This document shows positions 1-12,492 of a stretch of DNA of 64,000 bases, piece after piece. Made by a program: the position numbers and the translations under genes. The stretch is taken from contig NC_060892.1 of assembly GCF_014805685.1 (NCBI RefSeq), positions 12,108,990 to 12,172,989 of the forward strand, written 5' to 3'. Origin of the DNA: Silurus meridionalis. Taxonomy: Eukaryota; Chordata; Actinopteri; Siluriformes; Siluridae. The notes beneath the pieces are model-generated. The model did no database searches, was not told the origin of the DNA, and was given only the letters and a program-made list of their open reading frames with translations. Within the stretch, counting starts at the first letter, position 1; every line of letters starts with the position of its first letter.

Positions 1-309
1 TGTGCACCACTGTTCAAACATTTACCACTGGTATCCATCAAGGGATCTATTGAACTTGATATGAATGATATATTTTGGCCTATACCTGGTTTAGAAGATC
101 CCTGCACAAGAAAATGGGCCAAAACACATTGGGTCAAAGCTGGGGAGAAGTCTCCTGTTCCAAAACTATTTGAATCCAGATATATACCAGAACTAACTTT
201 TATTGAGTGTATGTTAAGAACAATAACTACCCAAATAGTGACAGTTAATCAAGCATTTAAAATATCCATGCACACCCCTAGAAGAAGCTGCATAAACTCC
301 CCAAGCTAA
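1..309 (+). other. Unidentified open frame entering from the left edge
   Basis: A frame is open from base 1 through a TAA at 307-309, about 102 codons, with its first ATG at 61. The translation is mixed polar and hydrophobic (it contains WPIPGLEDP and THWVKAGEKSPVP) and is not low complexity. I do not recognise a family. No splice acceptor is needed because the frame continues off the window, so this could be the 3' end of a larger reading frame. A degraded retroelement, a pseudogene or chance are all possible. No polyadenylation signal closely follows it. Confidence 0.25.
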
Positions 310-2548
310 TATCTCCCATGGTATTGCACATTTGTACTTATATATCCATCCACAATGCTCTAGAGTCATAAAGAGAAGAAGAATGGTCACTTTTTATTTT
401 GTGTTGAGTTTCTACTCTCCTTAAAAAAATATCAAGTCCATCCACCAGTTCTATACTCATTCTGCATGCATGGGTTCCAGAGATAAAATGTACTTCTCCA
501 CAAGATCTCCTTTCTCAATTGATATGTGTCACTACCTCTGACAAGAGGGCACTTGAGTAGATCTAGCCTTATTGCTTTACCCAGAAGAGTGCAATGATGG
601 TAGGTCTGTAGCCAAATTTGAGAGATCCATGTGGGTAGCTCACAAGCGCTGCTGACTGCACGGCACCAGAACTCCGTGGCATGCATTCAAGCTAATATAA
701 TGAGCCACATGCCTGTAGTTGCCGACTGTATCGCATCACTGGTGGCCTTAACTTTTTTACTGCTAGCATTCAAACAGTTGCTCATAACTGCTGAAGCTAA
801 CTCCTCTGTAAGCGAGCTGATCTATGTGGGTTAGGACTCTACTCAATCCTGGTTACTGCTTAGTGTAAAGAATGTTTAGCACAATCTGCTTTACTGGAGG
901 TGTGCAAATGAGTGCTGCCAAAAAGAACGTTCAAAACTAAATTTGTATGTACAAATAGACCATGCACACAAGAGTCACATCACAGCCATCCGGTTCTGTG
1001 TTTTAATGTCCACAGGGGTCCTGTCTGCCGCTCGCAACATAAGGCAGGGAAAGTCCCTAGCAGGTGTTAAGCACCCTCATTTATGGTGTGAAGCAGGTCC
1101 CCCCATCATTTAAGAGGTCCCTAAAAATGTTACATGGGTTTGAACTTCAGTCCTTCCTGCTTCTCAGGTCCTCATTGGTATCAGACATAAAAAAATGCTG
1201 TCCCTCTCACTAAAGATGTTCTCTTGGAAACTGGCCTGATCCAAAGGTAGGCCATAGTTCAAAACAAAAGGTTTTACACAAATCTCTCTTCAAGGTTGGA
1301 CAGTGGATTACATTTAAAAAGAAGTTGAAATTTTCCTTAAAAGACAATTGTTCTCTGTATGCTAAATGTCACCACACCCAATTTAATCATCCGAATAAAA
1401 ATGGGCAGAAAAAGGAACTTCAAAATCTCTTAACTCAAATTACTTTGAAATAAAATATACAAATAATTAGCAAGAAGCTCATTATGAAACAGAGGGACGA
1501 GGACATTTAAATAGGCAGTTAGCATTTTCTTGGGCACACTGCACTGGGTGTTTTTGATGGGACTGTAGGCTGAGCCGGTGCTATAGCACTGCACTTGGCA
1601 GGCTTAGCTGCAGACAATTTAAAATACTAGCACAGGCTCAGATTTTACACTGCAGTTTGTCAACATCATCTCTGTATATGACTGCACGACAGCATGCACC
1701 ACTATGTGGTCAAGTGAAACAGGACACCTGATCGTCACACCTATGGGCTTTAAATAGGAAACAACACAAACAACGATGTCCCCAAAAAGGTATATAAAGA
1801 AATGGTTTGCCATGGTGGGTTAGGAAGCACTCATGTGGCCTGCACAAAGCCCTAACTTGAGCATGTCTGGGATGAACATGAACACTAAATGCATTCCAGG
1901 TCTTCTAGACTAGATGCTAGTGCCTGACCTTGCTAATATTGTTGTGGCTGAACAGACAAGTCCTCCAAAGCCAAGTTTTATAATGTATCAGAAAGCTTTC
2001 CCAGAAAATTTCAAACACAAAAGGCCACTCAATATCAAGGATGTTTAATGTTTAATCATCAAGAAAAGAAATTTTATATTGGGGTACTTCAGCCACTAAA
2101 AATATTACCTACAGCGTATACAATACAACAAATTCTGTTGAACCAATGCAAAGGATCCTTGATCAAAAACAACATCCCGCTTCCATTGCGGGGTCTGCAC
2201 AACTAGACATTCGAATATGTTCCAGGAACAAGCAGGACCTTGGAAATACATATACTTTTATTTTGTAAAAGTACATCAACAGCTTTATTCTGATTTGTGA
2301 GAAAAAAAAGTTAATAAGTAAATAAAAACCCAGAAGCTACAAGAAGAAGAAGATAATTATGGGAATATTGACAAGGTTAAATTTGTTCATCAATTCTTAA
2401 ATATCTGTGTTTTAAAAAATAAATAAATAAATAAAACAAAGGAATATTTTGGTCACAGCAAAAATACAAACATGATCTAATTGTATTGACCAATCAGAAA
2501 ACATCTCTACAGGAAGACACACTTCCTAACTGCTTTTTATATTCCACA
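310..2548. other. Intergenic, nothing recognised
   Basis: No open frame longer than about 85 codons, no recognisable repeat ends and no RNA gene. The short frames on both strands have no recognisable motif. The stretch around 960-1180 is less AT-rich than its surroundings and could be an old repeat or distal UTR, but nothing fixes its identity. Confidence 0.4.
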
Positions 2549-2550
2549 TA

Positions 2551-2740
2551 CAGTAATCCCCCGTTTATCGCCGTGGTTACGTTTCAAAACCGCGATAAAT
2601 GAAAAACAATGATAAACGGACGCCACCTCAAAAATGCTATTTTATGTATACAGTACTGTGTAAACATTTTACTGCTTTTATCATTAATAATTATATTTTT
2701 ATTAATAAATTTCATTATTTAAACATATAACTCTAATCTC
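2551..2740 (+). mobile_element. Pogo/Tigger-like MITE fragment
   Basis: It starts after a TA with CAGTAATCCCCCGTTTATCG, a terminus of the pogo/Tigger type. It shares its interior, in inverted orientation, with the complete element at 44353-44707: both carry AAAATGCTATTTTATGTATA followed by a CAGTACTGT motif. The opposite terminus is not evident here, so this copy looks truncated. It encodes no protein. Confidence 0.55.
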
Positions 2741-2797
2741 CACTCAACCACTTTACCAATACAATACAATTCCAAAGTATTGTTGCAATGATTTAGA

Positions 2798-3390
2798 TCA
2801 GGGGTCACCAACAGGTCACCCACAAGGACCACGAGTCGCCCGCGGGCCTTTTCGAAAAAATAGCTCACCATAGCGCCACTTACCAGTGAGCTGCATCAAA
2901 AAATGTTGTTGCTATTCTTTTTTAAATCACAATTGCATTGGTGTGAATTTGAAAATGACAATATATTAAAAAAAAACTTACAAAAATGTTTCATATTAGA
3001 TTAGAGCTAGCTGGTCTCCAAGTTGATTTTTTGTATGTTACGTAATTGATCATCTGTACAAACATGATGCAACGTAGTGCATGATTTGTTAAAAAATGTA
3101 AGTGGTTAGTGAAAATGTAAATACTTGAAGATTTATAGAAATAAAGTTTTGCATATTGATATTTATCTGTTTCCTACCTCAAATCTTTGTTGATAATTAT
3201 TGTGAGAAATCATTAACATGATCAATGTCTTCACAAAGATGAATATCATTAATTTTTAATAATAACAACACATAATTAAAGGTAAATTGAGCAAATTTGT
3301 TATTTCAGAAGTGTGCATTCAACTTGTAGCCCTTCACATTAATCAGTACCCAAGAAGTAGCTCTCAGTTTCAAAAAGGTTGGTGACCCCC
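2798..3390. mobile_element. Non-autonomous hAT-type element with target duplication
   Basis: The termini are TCAGGGGTCACCAAC on the left and the inverse GTTGGTGACCCCC on the right. They are flanked by a perfect 8-bp direct repeat GATTTAGA (2790-2797 and 3391-3398). An 8-bp duplication with CAGGGGTC-type ends is characteristic of hAT (Charlie-like) transposons. The interior is AT-rich and non-coding. A shorter relative lies in inverse orientation in BTBD10 intron 1 (14151-14439). The short-range ends and target duplication are seen directly; the family name comes from known termini. Confidence 0.8.
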
Positions 3391-3903
3391 GATTTAGAAG
3401 AATGCAAGTGATGTCTCTGTAAATGCAACCCTTTATTACAGTCACAAACACAACATTCGGCCGAAAAGAAATTTAAACTGATAGCTGATAATGTTTGCAA
3501 CTAAAAGCTAAGAATTACAGTTCTTTTAGAAAATAAAGCTAATGTGTAGCTGATAAATGTAAAGTGTACAGTGACAATGATTTCAGAAATAAAGAAATCC
3601 ACAACATTGTCTAACATGAGTGACATATCTATATTTGAATATTTATCATTATTGGTGTAAATACTGTTAATTCTCCAGTTAGATCAAACCCTGTTCCATT
3701 ATGCACTAGCACCCCATTCTGGTGAATAGTTCAAAATAAATAAACAAAATGTACCACGGACCATTTCACGCAAACTATTTTTCAGCGCGTCACATGCATA
3801 TTATAGAACTATTACACATATTATATGCTTTAATTATTCATTGAATTATTTCATCGACAATTACCATTGAACTTAACTCACTATAAAGTCAATCAAATGG
3901 AAA
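3391..3903. other. Intergenic, AT-rich, nothing recognised
   Basis: AT-rich sequence between the hAT element and a LINE fragment. No reading frame, splice site pair or repeat terminus was recognised. Confidence 0.4.
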
Positions 3904-4690
3904 TTATATATCCTTTCTGTGCAGCTTGGTACCAAATGAGCCCCTTGTGACTGGGGACCCCTGCAACGGAAAGCTCTGCAGAAGACAGGTCAAAACCACC
4001 CAACGGACCACTGGTGCCCCACTATCTGTCATTAAGCACCTACCCCACAGCAGATGTGTGCTCAGAGGACACATCACATTCCAGTCACAAACTGTTAAAC
4101 CTCCTTCCATCAAGAAGGAGATATAGGAACCAGAAGGTTCAAGGCCAGTTTTTTCCCCCCATCTACCATCACCCTACTGAACTGAACACTACACTGCTAG
4201 GACACTGATGGATGACTGATGCTTTACTGATGATTCTTCTGCCTGTAGTTATCATGCACTTATGTTCCATTCTGTACATTCTGAATCATCTCTGGATAAT
4301 TATATTTGTATATAATTGCAAATTCATTGTATACAGTAACACTGAATACCTTCGGTACAGTTGTACATACAAGGTACATATTCCATAAATCTATATATCC
4401 CTCATTCTCTACACTCAATATACCTTACATTTCAGTACATGTGGCTATCATATAATTTCATATATGTATATATTTTTTTATTATATGTCAACAGCTTCTG
4501 CACGTTTTCACTGCCCTAGCATTAATATTTATTTGCTGCGTATATATTTACATCTATACAGATGCTGTACATATTTATTTTGTTGGTTTGCAAAAATGCT
4601 ACTATTTGCACTTCTCGTAGATGATAAACAGCATTTTCTTGCTGTGTACCTGTAATATGCAATGACAAAGTTCTACCTGTCTGTCTGTCT
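3904..4690 (+). mobile_element. 5'-truncated L2-type LINE, 3' end
   Basis: Fragments of the C-terminal region of an L2/Maui-type non-LTR retrotransposon protein are readable in two + frames. One includes NGKLCRRQVKTTQRTTGAPL and the other LLPSRRRYRNQKVQG, the usual LPSGRRYRSIK-type block near the end of such ORFs. An AT-rich 3' UTR follows, then the tail TGCTACTATTTGCAC...GTACCTGTAATATGCAATGACAA and a short CTGT repeat at about 4676-4694. The same 3' tail recurs at 38880-38990. Frameshifts and stops make it a dead copy. Confidence 0.6.
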
Positions 4691-4694
4691 GTCA

Positions 4695-6264
4695 CTGAAC
4701 ACCAGTAGGTGGTGAAAAACACATCTGTCATCCTGCACAATTGCAATAAAGACCAAACATTTTACTCACCCAAAAGATAACTGAGTGCAAACTGACACAC
4801 AGGTCAAAATGCACCCACATATGAAGTTTTTAGTTTAATAACTGGGTCGATCACAAGACCCGCCTCTGGGGGCAGGATTCCGATTTTTGCGATAATTTAA
4901 TTGGATCAACTCAAACCTGGTACAATATGAGTCAAAAATAAGTCCTTATCAACAAAGACCATTTATCTCCATAATCAGCTGTTAAAAATGATTAATCTTA
5001 TTGTTGTTTAGTTATCCTTTCAGTATTCAACATTAAATAGCAGGTACACAGAAAACCTCAGAAATGTTCATTTCACTTTAAAAGCTCCCTGACTGCTATA
5101 ACAATCAATTTCCCTCTGTAGCGATTTTTATTCGGGTCAAATCTGAGATCTGATTCTCATCGATCAGATTTTTTGTGACACGTATTTTTTTTTGTGTTCA
5201 CGTCTAGACACCAAATCACAGCAAAACCCAAACATATACTGTATACAGCTATTAGCCCGCTTCATTGACTGTAACCTCCTGTTAGAACTCTGCCTGCACA
5301 AACCATTCTCAAAATAACGAGTTTACAAATAAAACATGCTGCTTTTAAAACGAAAACTTCTTTTTATATTAAACTATAGATCTATATTTTTCTGCATTGT
5401 TCACTTTACGCTAGGTTAGCCTAGCAGCCCGTTAGGTAGCACTGAGAGGACAGGGCGAGTGTGGCCTGCTTCTCCCCCAATCCATCCAACACGGTTTACT
5501 TCCCACTAGGGTGTGAAAGTCATTTTATTTTTTACATTTGTGACATTTCAACTTTATAATAATACTCGGAAAGATATTCCTGTAGTTCGTGATTGAAATT
5601 ATTTCCCAGAAAGAATCAGAGTTGCCATGGGACCTGCTCCGGTCACTCAGGGCAAGTACAGTAGTTTCATTTCTACATCAAATGACAATAATAATCGCTC
5701 GGGTTACTTACCACACTCCAAAACTCGGTTCTGTACGTAGAAGACACTTTGGAGATTTTTTCACTACCACTATAGACTGAATTGGTGCTGATTCTGGCTT
5801 CTAGTTCGGCAGAAAGTAAGAACAGAAAGTGACATGAACAAGTATCATATCTCCGTGTCAAAACCATAAGAAACCACTAGAGGGCAGACAGAAGAACCAA
5901 CCGCGAAGCTGGATAGCTTCTTCTTTCATTGGAAGGTTAGATAATGCAAAATTTCATTACTGCCACCCTCTGTTATATAACTGTAACTACACCCATCGTT
6001 TCTCTACATACAGTATGGTGCATTTGATCAGAACTTTTATATATTTATGCAGAACTTCTTTGTGACAATGTCTATTGTTGAAATGTTTTATTTTTATAAT
6101 ATGGTTTATAAGACTGTAGAACGGGATGTGCTCTGATTTGGTTTCAAAAGGTAAAAATCTATTTTCAGTTTAAGATGATCATCAAAACTCATCCCCCAAA
6201 ACCATGATATATAGACCAATAATTTTTAAACACCGGACCATCACACACATATCTGTCCATTCTC
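4695..6264. other. Intergenic, nothing recognised
   Basis: No host exon could be supported. Short frames such as those at 5589-5867 lack recognisable motifs and overlap one another on both strands. The segment is AT-rich with no repeat termini that I can identify. Confidence 0.35.
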
Positions 6265-6743
6265 AAGTCAAGTCAAGAAGCTTTAATTTTTAATTCAACC
6301 ATATATAGCTGGCGCAGTACACAGTGAAATGAGTCGTTTCTCCAGGACCCTGGTGCTACATAAAACAACATAGAATGATATCACACAACATAGAGCTACA
6401 TAACAGAACACAAAGCTAAGGACTAAAGTAAGTGTCCTCGCCACATAAAGTGCAGACAAAAGACAGAGAGACACCACAAAATAGTGTAAGACAGATACAC
6501 AAAACACAAAACAGCGCCGCCAGGAAACCCACTGTATAATATGTTATACAGAGAACTGTATACAAGAGTGTATTTGTAAACATAAACACAATGTTGTGCA
6601 AAAACAACAAGAGCAGCAGCCGAGAGGCACAAAACAGCATGCAAACAGTATATGATTAAATATAAATATAATTAATGTGGTGGAATGGATTGAGATGAGT
6701 AATGAGTGTGTGTTAAGTTCAGGTTGTGCAGTTCAGTAACACA

Positions 6744-6786
<43 letters not shown>

Positions 6787-8450
6787 TACAGTTCTGTGTG
6801 TTGAGGAACCTGATGGCTTGAGGGAAAAAACTGTCTGGATTTGAGGCCTGATGCTTCGGAACCTGTTTCCTGTTGGTAGGAGAGTGAAGAGTGTGTGTGT
6901 AAGGGGTGTGTGGGGTCATCCACAATGCTGTTGGCAGTGTGCGGTGTAAATGTATGTGATAGAGGTGAGAGAGAATGATCTTTTCGGCCGTCCTTACTAT
7001 CATCTGTAGGGTTTGCGATCTGAGACGGTGCAGTTCCCAAACCAGGCAGTGATGCAGCTGCTCAGTATGCTTTCTGTGGTTTCTCTGTAGAGCATGGTTA
7101 GGATGCAGGGGGTGGGGTGGGGTTTCATCAGCCTTCTCAGAAAGTAGAGGTGCTGCTGGGCTTTCTTGATGATGGAGCTAACGTTGATTGACCAGGTAAA
7201 GTCCTCCACCAAATGTACACCAAGGAATTTGGTGCTCTTGATGATCTCAATGGAGGATCCATCGATGAGCAGTGGAGAATGGCTGATCTGTGTTCTCCTG
7301 AAGTCAACAACCATCTCATGTTTAGAGACAGGTTGTTGGCTCTACACCAGGCTGTTAACTGTTTCACCTCCTCTCTGTATGCTGACTTGTCGTTCTTGCT
7401 GATGAGACCCACCATAGTCGTGCCATCAGCAAACTTGATGATGTGATTCAAGCTGTGCATTGCTACACAGTCATGAGTCAGCAGAGTGAACAGCAGTGGG
7501 CTGAGCATGCAGCCCTGAGGGGATGCAGTGCTCAGTGTGGTGGTGCTGGAGATACTGGAAACCCAGGATCCAGTTGCAGAGGAAAGAATTCAAGCCCAGT
7601 GGGCTCAGATTCTTAATCAGGTGCTGAGGGATGATTGTGTTGAATGCTGAACTAACGTCTATGAATAGCATTTGTACGTATGTGTACTTATTGTCCAGGT
7701 GGGTGAGGACCAGATGGAAGGTCATGGAGATGGCATCATCTGTGGAATGGTTTCCATTCCACAGATGGCAAACTGCATGGGGTCCAGTGAGGGTGGTAGC
7801 TGAGTCTTGATGTGCCTTATGATAAGCCTCTTAAAGCATTTCATTATGATGGGTGTGAGTGCGATGGGACGATAGTCATTGAGGGAGGAAACTGTAGAAT
7901 TCTTTGGCACAGGCACGATGGTCATTGTCTTGAGGCATGTAGGAACAATGGTGCTGCTCAGGGAAATGTTGAAGATGTCGGAGAAGACATCTGCTAGCTG
8001 TTCTGCACATTCCTTGAGCACTCTGCTAGGAAGCAGACTTCCGTGAGTTAACTGTGCATAGAGTTTTGGGAGGGTGGCGTCACGGTACAAGCAGGTAAAG
8101 TTGTGTTGTAGTTAGTGATCGCCTGGATGCCCTGCCACATGCACCAGGTGGTGGATTCTACTGACATTAGCGCGATTAGTCTTTCTGATGGCTCAGGACA
8201 GTTTGGCCCTTGATGTTTATAATGCCATCTCATCCCCTGCTCTGAAGGCAGAGTCTCTAGATTTTAGCAGCACAGGCACTTTTGAAGGCCTTCCATCGCT
8301 TCTCGGACTGTGATGTTCTTGAAGATGGCCATGTCGCCTAGGATGTTTGTGTAAACAAGATCCAGCGTGTTCGCCCCTCTTATTGCAAAGTCCACATGCT
8401 GATGAAGTTAAGGGAGCACAGTTCTGAGATTTGCATGTTTTTTATCCGAA
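6265..8450 (-). mobile_element. Decayed L2-type LINE with reverse transcriptase remnants
   Basis: Read on the minus strand, reverse transcriptase blocks occur in order in three shifted frames. They are [19 protein letters not shown] (about 7900), motif [12 protein letters not shown] (about 7650), [13 protein letters not shown] (about 7490), the catalytic box as KFADGTTMVG where FADD is expected (about 7420), NNLSLN, and FLGVHLVEDFTWS ending with [16 protein letters not shown] (about 7050). Downstream are [10 protein letters not shown] and a tail to about 6265. The order and wording match L2/Maui-type fish LINEs of the CR1/L2/Rex1 group. Frameshifts and the altered catalytic box show that it is inactive. 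The 5' end is indistinct. Confidence 0.75.
6746..6783. repeat. (TG)n microsatellite
   Basis: An uninterrupted TG tract of about 38 bases inside the 3' part of the LINE. Translated in reverse, it produces the Thr-His runs of two spurious frames. Confidence 0.9.
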
Positions 8451-11400
8451 AGAAGAAAAAGAAGGTATTTAAGATCTTGAGTGGCCTTTACAGTGCCCTG
8501 GTCTTATCTCAGCTGCATTAAACACTCTCAACAATATTCCCGGTAGAGGTCAACACTGTCCGCACTTGTTCTGCAGAGCTTTTGAATGTCCTTGTCTCTG
8601 TCTGTGATGCAAATCAGTTTGCTAAAACAGCCGTGAGACCATGCAAAAATAGTTTTTCTGATGACCAGACTCATTCTTCTTCAAGTCTAAGCTTTTGCTT
8701 TTGTAACTTATTTTGCTGCACCTCCTCTTGGCTCCCATACCACTAAACCTGATCAGGAGAGCCCTCTGTATATAAAATTTGGAGAGCCTCCCTATTCAAC
8801 TTGATGAATTCCAAAATCACTTGTGTCCACCAACATATCCTCAAAGACTCAGGATTCTTGAACTCTCTTAATACAAATGAGAAAGTTATTTTAGAAGTGG
8901 TCTCACAGATGTTTCCGATTCCCTCAGAAAGTCTCCTGGGTTAAGTATGTAAATGGCTGGTCCCCTGAAAATCCAACTCACTGCCAAGTGATGACCAGTT
9001 GACAATCTCTTTATCAGAGTTTCCTAAACATGTGACCTCAATTCTGATGACAAACACAAAATTGTTTAAAGTTTGTACTGGAACCTATACTTTGTAAAGG
9101 TATGTAGTCAATTAATTCTTTGTTTTTTTTTTTTGTTTTTTTTTTGTTTCCCCTTTTTGAATCAGAGGAGACCGAAAGCAAGGCACCAGCAAGGTGACAT
9201 TCCACATTTCTAAAACCAGTTTGATTTGCAAAAGTCTTTCTAACACTGTTTATCGCATGCCTTTTGACCTCTGTAAATTGCTTCTCATCCCTCACTCTAT
9301 TGTGAGCCCACATGATGATACCACTCCCACACACGGCTGAGCCAGACTGGATTGCATGGGTGGCCCTGTCATCGTATACTTCTGGGCCTGGCTATAGGGG
9401 TGGGTTCCAGTAACCCTAAACCAGACAGGCACACTTTGTCTTTTTTTTTTTTTTGTACCTTTTATGAGGGCCTTTAAGATTGCGCTTTGACTGATGTCTC
9501 CCTTTATATCTATGCACCAAGGATGGCTCTTAATGACATAGCTCTGAGGTCCATTTAGGTGCACAAGGTCTTTATCCTTAAAGGGCCATCAGTGTTATTA
9601 AATTAAAATACAAACATTTGTGTTAAATTTAAAATGTCTTTTTAGGTGAATTATTAATAATAATAATCCCTGAGTGATTTTATAGCACATGCTTACACTG
9701 TCACTTTCTGGTCTACCATTTATTCAGTGCAGTAAATACTCCAGGCATGCAGAATTTATAACTTGCTGAAAATACCTGAATAGATTGGAAGGATGCCTCT
9801 TTCTCACATGTGCAAAATTTCACATTCTTACCGATATAAATAGAGCATTGTCTATTAACAAAAGACCATACCAAGTACACGTTGAACAAAAAATTATATA
9901 TACATTTATTTCTTTGTATAACAACCTCATTGTTCCAGCTATACAGGGAGACCTGCATAATTTTATTGCTGCATGGCTGTCATTACAACATGGGGTGACC
10001 CCAGTTAACCGTTTGTAAGCAATTCTTCACCGTAATCCCTGCCAGGTTCTTGTGCACACAACTGCAGTGACATACCATAAGTGGGATGACACACATTGTA
10101 CTTGCATGAGGTAATGAGGACAATTTAGGAGTGGATTCCACTTGTGATGCAGGCTCACTTGTGTTCCAGCAGATTCCACTTGTGCTGCAGCTTCATCAAG
10201 GGCAGCATTAGGTGGGAGGGCAAAGCTGTTTACATATGAAATAAATCCTGTGATGTTTCCTTTGTGTTTCCTGTGAAAGCTGTTCAATTTTAGAAAACTG
10301 GAACAGGAGCTAAGTCATTTTTTTCTTGTAACTCCTTTCCATTAGACATTTAAAATATATTTTGTCTCTTATACATACAACCTCATGATATTCAAACAAA
10401 AACAGTTAAAAAAAGTACTCTAATTCTCCTTCCAAAGAATTATGGTCTTAATATTAAGCTAAATTATTTATTGCAGTAGTCCTACGGTTTATTTGCCTAA
10501 ATTGCATCCTCCTTATAAAAATACAGTATCAAATTCAGATTAAATAATGTTTTTTAATGTATTAATTTAATTAGTGACTCTGGGCTCCCCAAATTAAAAA
10601 AAGATCTCAATGATGTCGTGCAGACCAAACACCAAATAACAAAAACAAAACAGCTGCCATTATTAATAGATGCATAGCACTCAATGCCACCATACCAATG
10701 CTTTTCCATATCACACAATACACAAATCAATCTTTGCCCTTTGAAAGAGATGCTGAATGTTGTCTGAATAATGCAATGCTACGCACTATGCCATGTGGCT
10801 CTGGAGGTGGAGTCCTTTCAACCTCAATCTGTAAGCTCTCCCTTCCTGATTTAGAAGAAATAGCTTACCATTACTAATTTAGAAGTAAAGTTTTGCAAAA
10901 TATTAGGAAACAAAGCAACCATGCAATGGTCAGCTGACTTCAGACAAAACAGTTTCAATACTATACAAGAGATTTGCTATACCATATATCACTTTGGATG
11001 TTTTCTAGGACTTGCTACTTGTGTCATGACATAGCCATTCCTCAGCCACATTTAGAAAACCTCTCTCATGGGTACCCAATGTGTCCCACAAGAGTAATGA
11101 CAAGGTTATCCACTTCCCATAGATCATCATAGATCACGCAAGCATCAGCTAGGCCTTGTTTTGCCATGCATGTATGGCAAATATGGTAATCAATTGGAAC
11201 CTTCCAATTATGGCACCTCAGATAAAATGGGAGTCATGCCATTTCCTCTGGTAGTAAAAAAAAACAAGGCAAAGTAGTCAATTCTACTGTGTATTATAAA
11301 TTATTTTATATCTGTATTGCATAATAGCTAGAAAGATATCAAATATTTACATATTATATTCTGTTTTGTAAATAGCCTGACTATATTATGAAAATTGTGA

Positions 11401-11850
11401 TTTTTCTCTATTTTGTTTTCTCAGCTTTTTTCTTGCTTTTTCTTAGAATTTTTCACATCCCAGGACAAGTAAATAAAAATGAATACAATACAAATTACCT
11501 AGACAAACTGTTACAAAAAACTTCTAAAACTTCTTACTTTTCTTCTTCTTTACCTCTTCTTAGTATTATTATTTTTATTACTATAAATCATTTTAATCAT
11601 CTCTTTTTATCAAATGTTCTTCTTCTGAATCTGAGATTTAAACAATCAAAATCAAGATCATCTACTTTCCACCATTTTCTTCTTTTCATCTAAATGAAGC
11701 ACACACTCTTCTTCCATATATTCTATCCGTTTGATGACAGTTTGATCGCAAGTGGTCTTAGTTGAGGTGTTGAAAACAAACAGAAGTGGTATTGGTGGAA
11801 GGTGACTGAAGGGGTTGTCATATACATGCCTTTTCCCAGAGCATCAAAGC
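8451..11850. other. Intergenic between LINE and PTH
   Basis: Possibly includes eroded LINE 5' sequence up to about 9000, but no motif proves it. Frames at 9038-9564 (-), 9713-10287 and 11388-11693 (+) are short. The last is a hydrophobic product of AT-rich DNA. No host exon was recognised. Confidence 0.35.
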
Positions 11851-11856
11851 ATGGGG

Positions 11857-11864
11857 TGACATCA
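11857..11864 (+). promoter_or_regulatory. PTH: CRE-like site of the PTH promoter
   Basis: TGACATCA, one base from the palindromic cAMP response element TGACGTCA. It lies about 57 bp upstream of a TATA-like box and 274 bp upstream of the PTH start codon. From memory, mammalian PTH promoters carry a CRE of this same form. Function is inferred from position and sequence only. Confidence 0.6.
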
Positions 11865-11899
11865 CCATCAATAATCGGGACTGCTCATCAATGACCAAA

Positions 11900-11921
11900 G
11901 GGAGGGGCTTGGGAATAAAAG
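11900..11921 (+). promoter_or_regulatory. PTH: GC box and TATA-like core of the PTH promoter
   Basis: A GGGAGGGGC Sp1-type box (11900-11908) is followed by AATAAAAG (11914-11921), a TATA-like element. Transcription would be expected to start near 11945. A good donor follows (TTTT then GTAAGT, GT at 12006-12007), so a non-coding first exon of roughly 60 bases ending at 12005 is likely. Confidence 0.5.
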
Positions 11922-12130
11922 GAAAAGCCACCAGCACCCACCACAACTGAAATGTGTCTGACACATGTGTCTTCGTTGGAAATTGCAACAGCAAATCACA
12001 GTTTTGTAAGTTGACTTTGTCAATCAAGTCAGTATGAATTTTTTTACTATTGTTTTATTCAAGTAACTAATTATTTTTTTTTCTTCTTTTCCCTTTGCAG
12101 ACAATTATTTCTATATTTTCTGTACATTCA

Positions 12131-12492
12131 ATGGATAAAGCAATTTTAATGATTGTGTTCTGGACTCTTTGCAGTCTAGTACATTTGGAAGCATTACCAA
12201 TCAGGTAGGATCACAACGATTTCTTTTTCGACATACTTTTCTTGTTACTGGTTCTGTCAATTGATCAACAATTAATATTTTTCAAAGCAAAAGGTCCATC
12301 AGTGAAGTCCAGCTAATGCACAATGTTGGAGAACACAAGCAAGCAGTGGAAAGACAGGATTGGCTTCAAGTAAAACTGAAAACTGTAATCATACCCAGTA
12401 TCAATGACTCACAGAAGGGACAAAAGGGGAAAACCAGGACTATTTCTTCAGATTTTCAAGCCTGGAACAGTCCAATCCGGATCTCAAGTTAA
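12131..12492 (+). CDS. PTH: Parathyroid hormone precursor (2 coding exons)
   Basis: Secreted peptide hormone acting on the class B receptor PTH1R to control calcium and phosphate. Coding exons are 12131-12204 and 12288-12492, joined across an 83-bp GT-AG intron, giving 92 aa. A 5' UTR stretch of the same exon begins after an acceptor at 12100. Residues 1-21 or so form a hydrophobic signal peptide. SKR at 25-27 is the dibasic propeptide cleavage site. The mature hormone starts at Ser28 with SISEVQLMHN and is 65 aa. Relative to human PTH(1-34), Ser3, Glu4, Met8, His9, Arg20, Trp23, Leu24 and Leu28 are kept, but Lys26 is Val. The C-terminal part is shorter than the mammalian 84-aa hormone, as is usual in fish. 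The neighbour BTBD10 supports the assignment; whether this is the a or b fish paralogue cannot be told. Confidence 0.93.

Noticed and set aside
6672..7040. 122-codon frame with Thr-His run
   Set aside because: It is made from a TG microsatellite within the decayed LINE tail, not a gene.
11388..11693. 101-codon hydrophobic plus-strand frame upstream of PTH
   Set aside because: It comes from T-rich DNA, has Leu/Phe-run composition and no recognisable motif or splice context.
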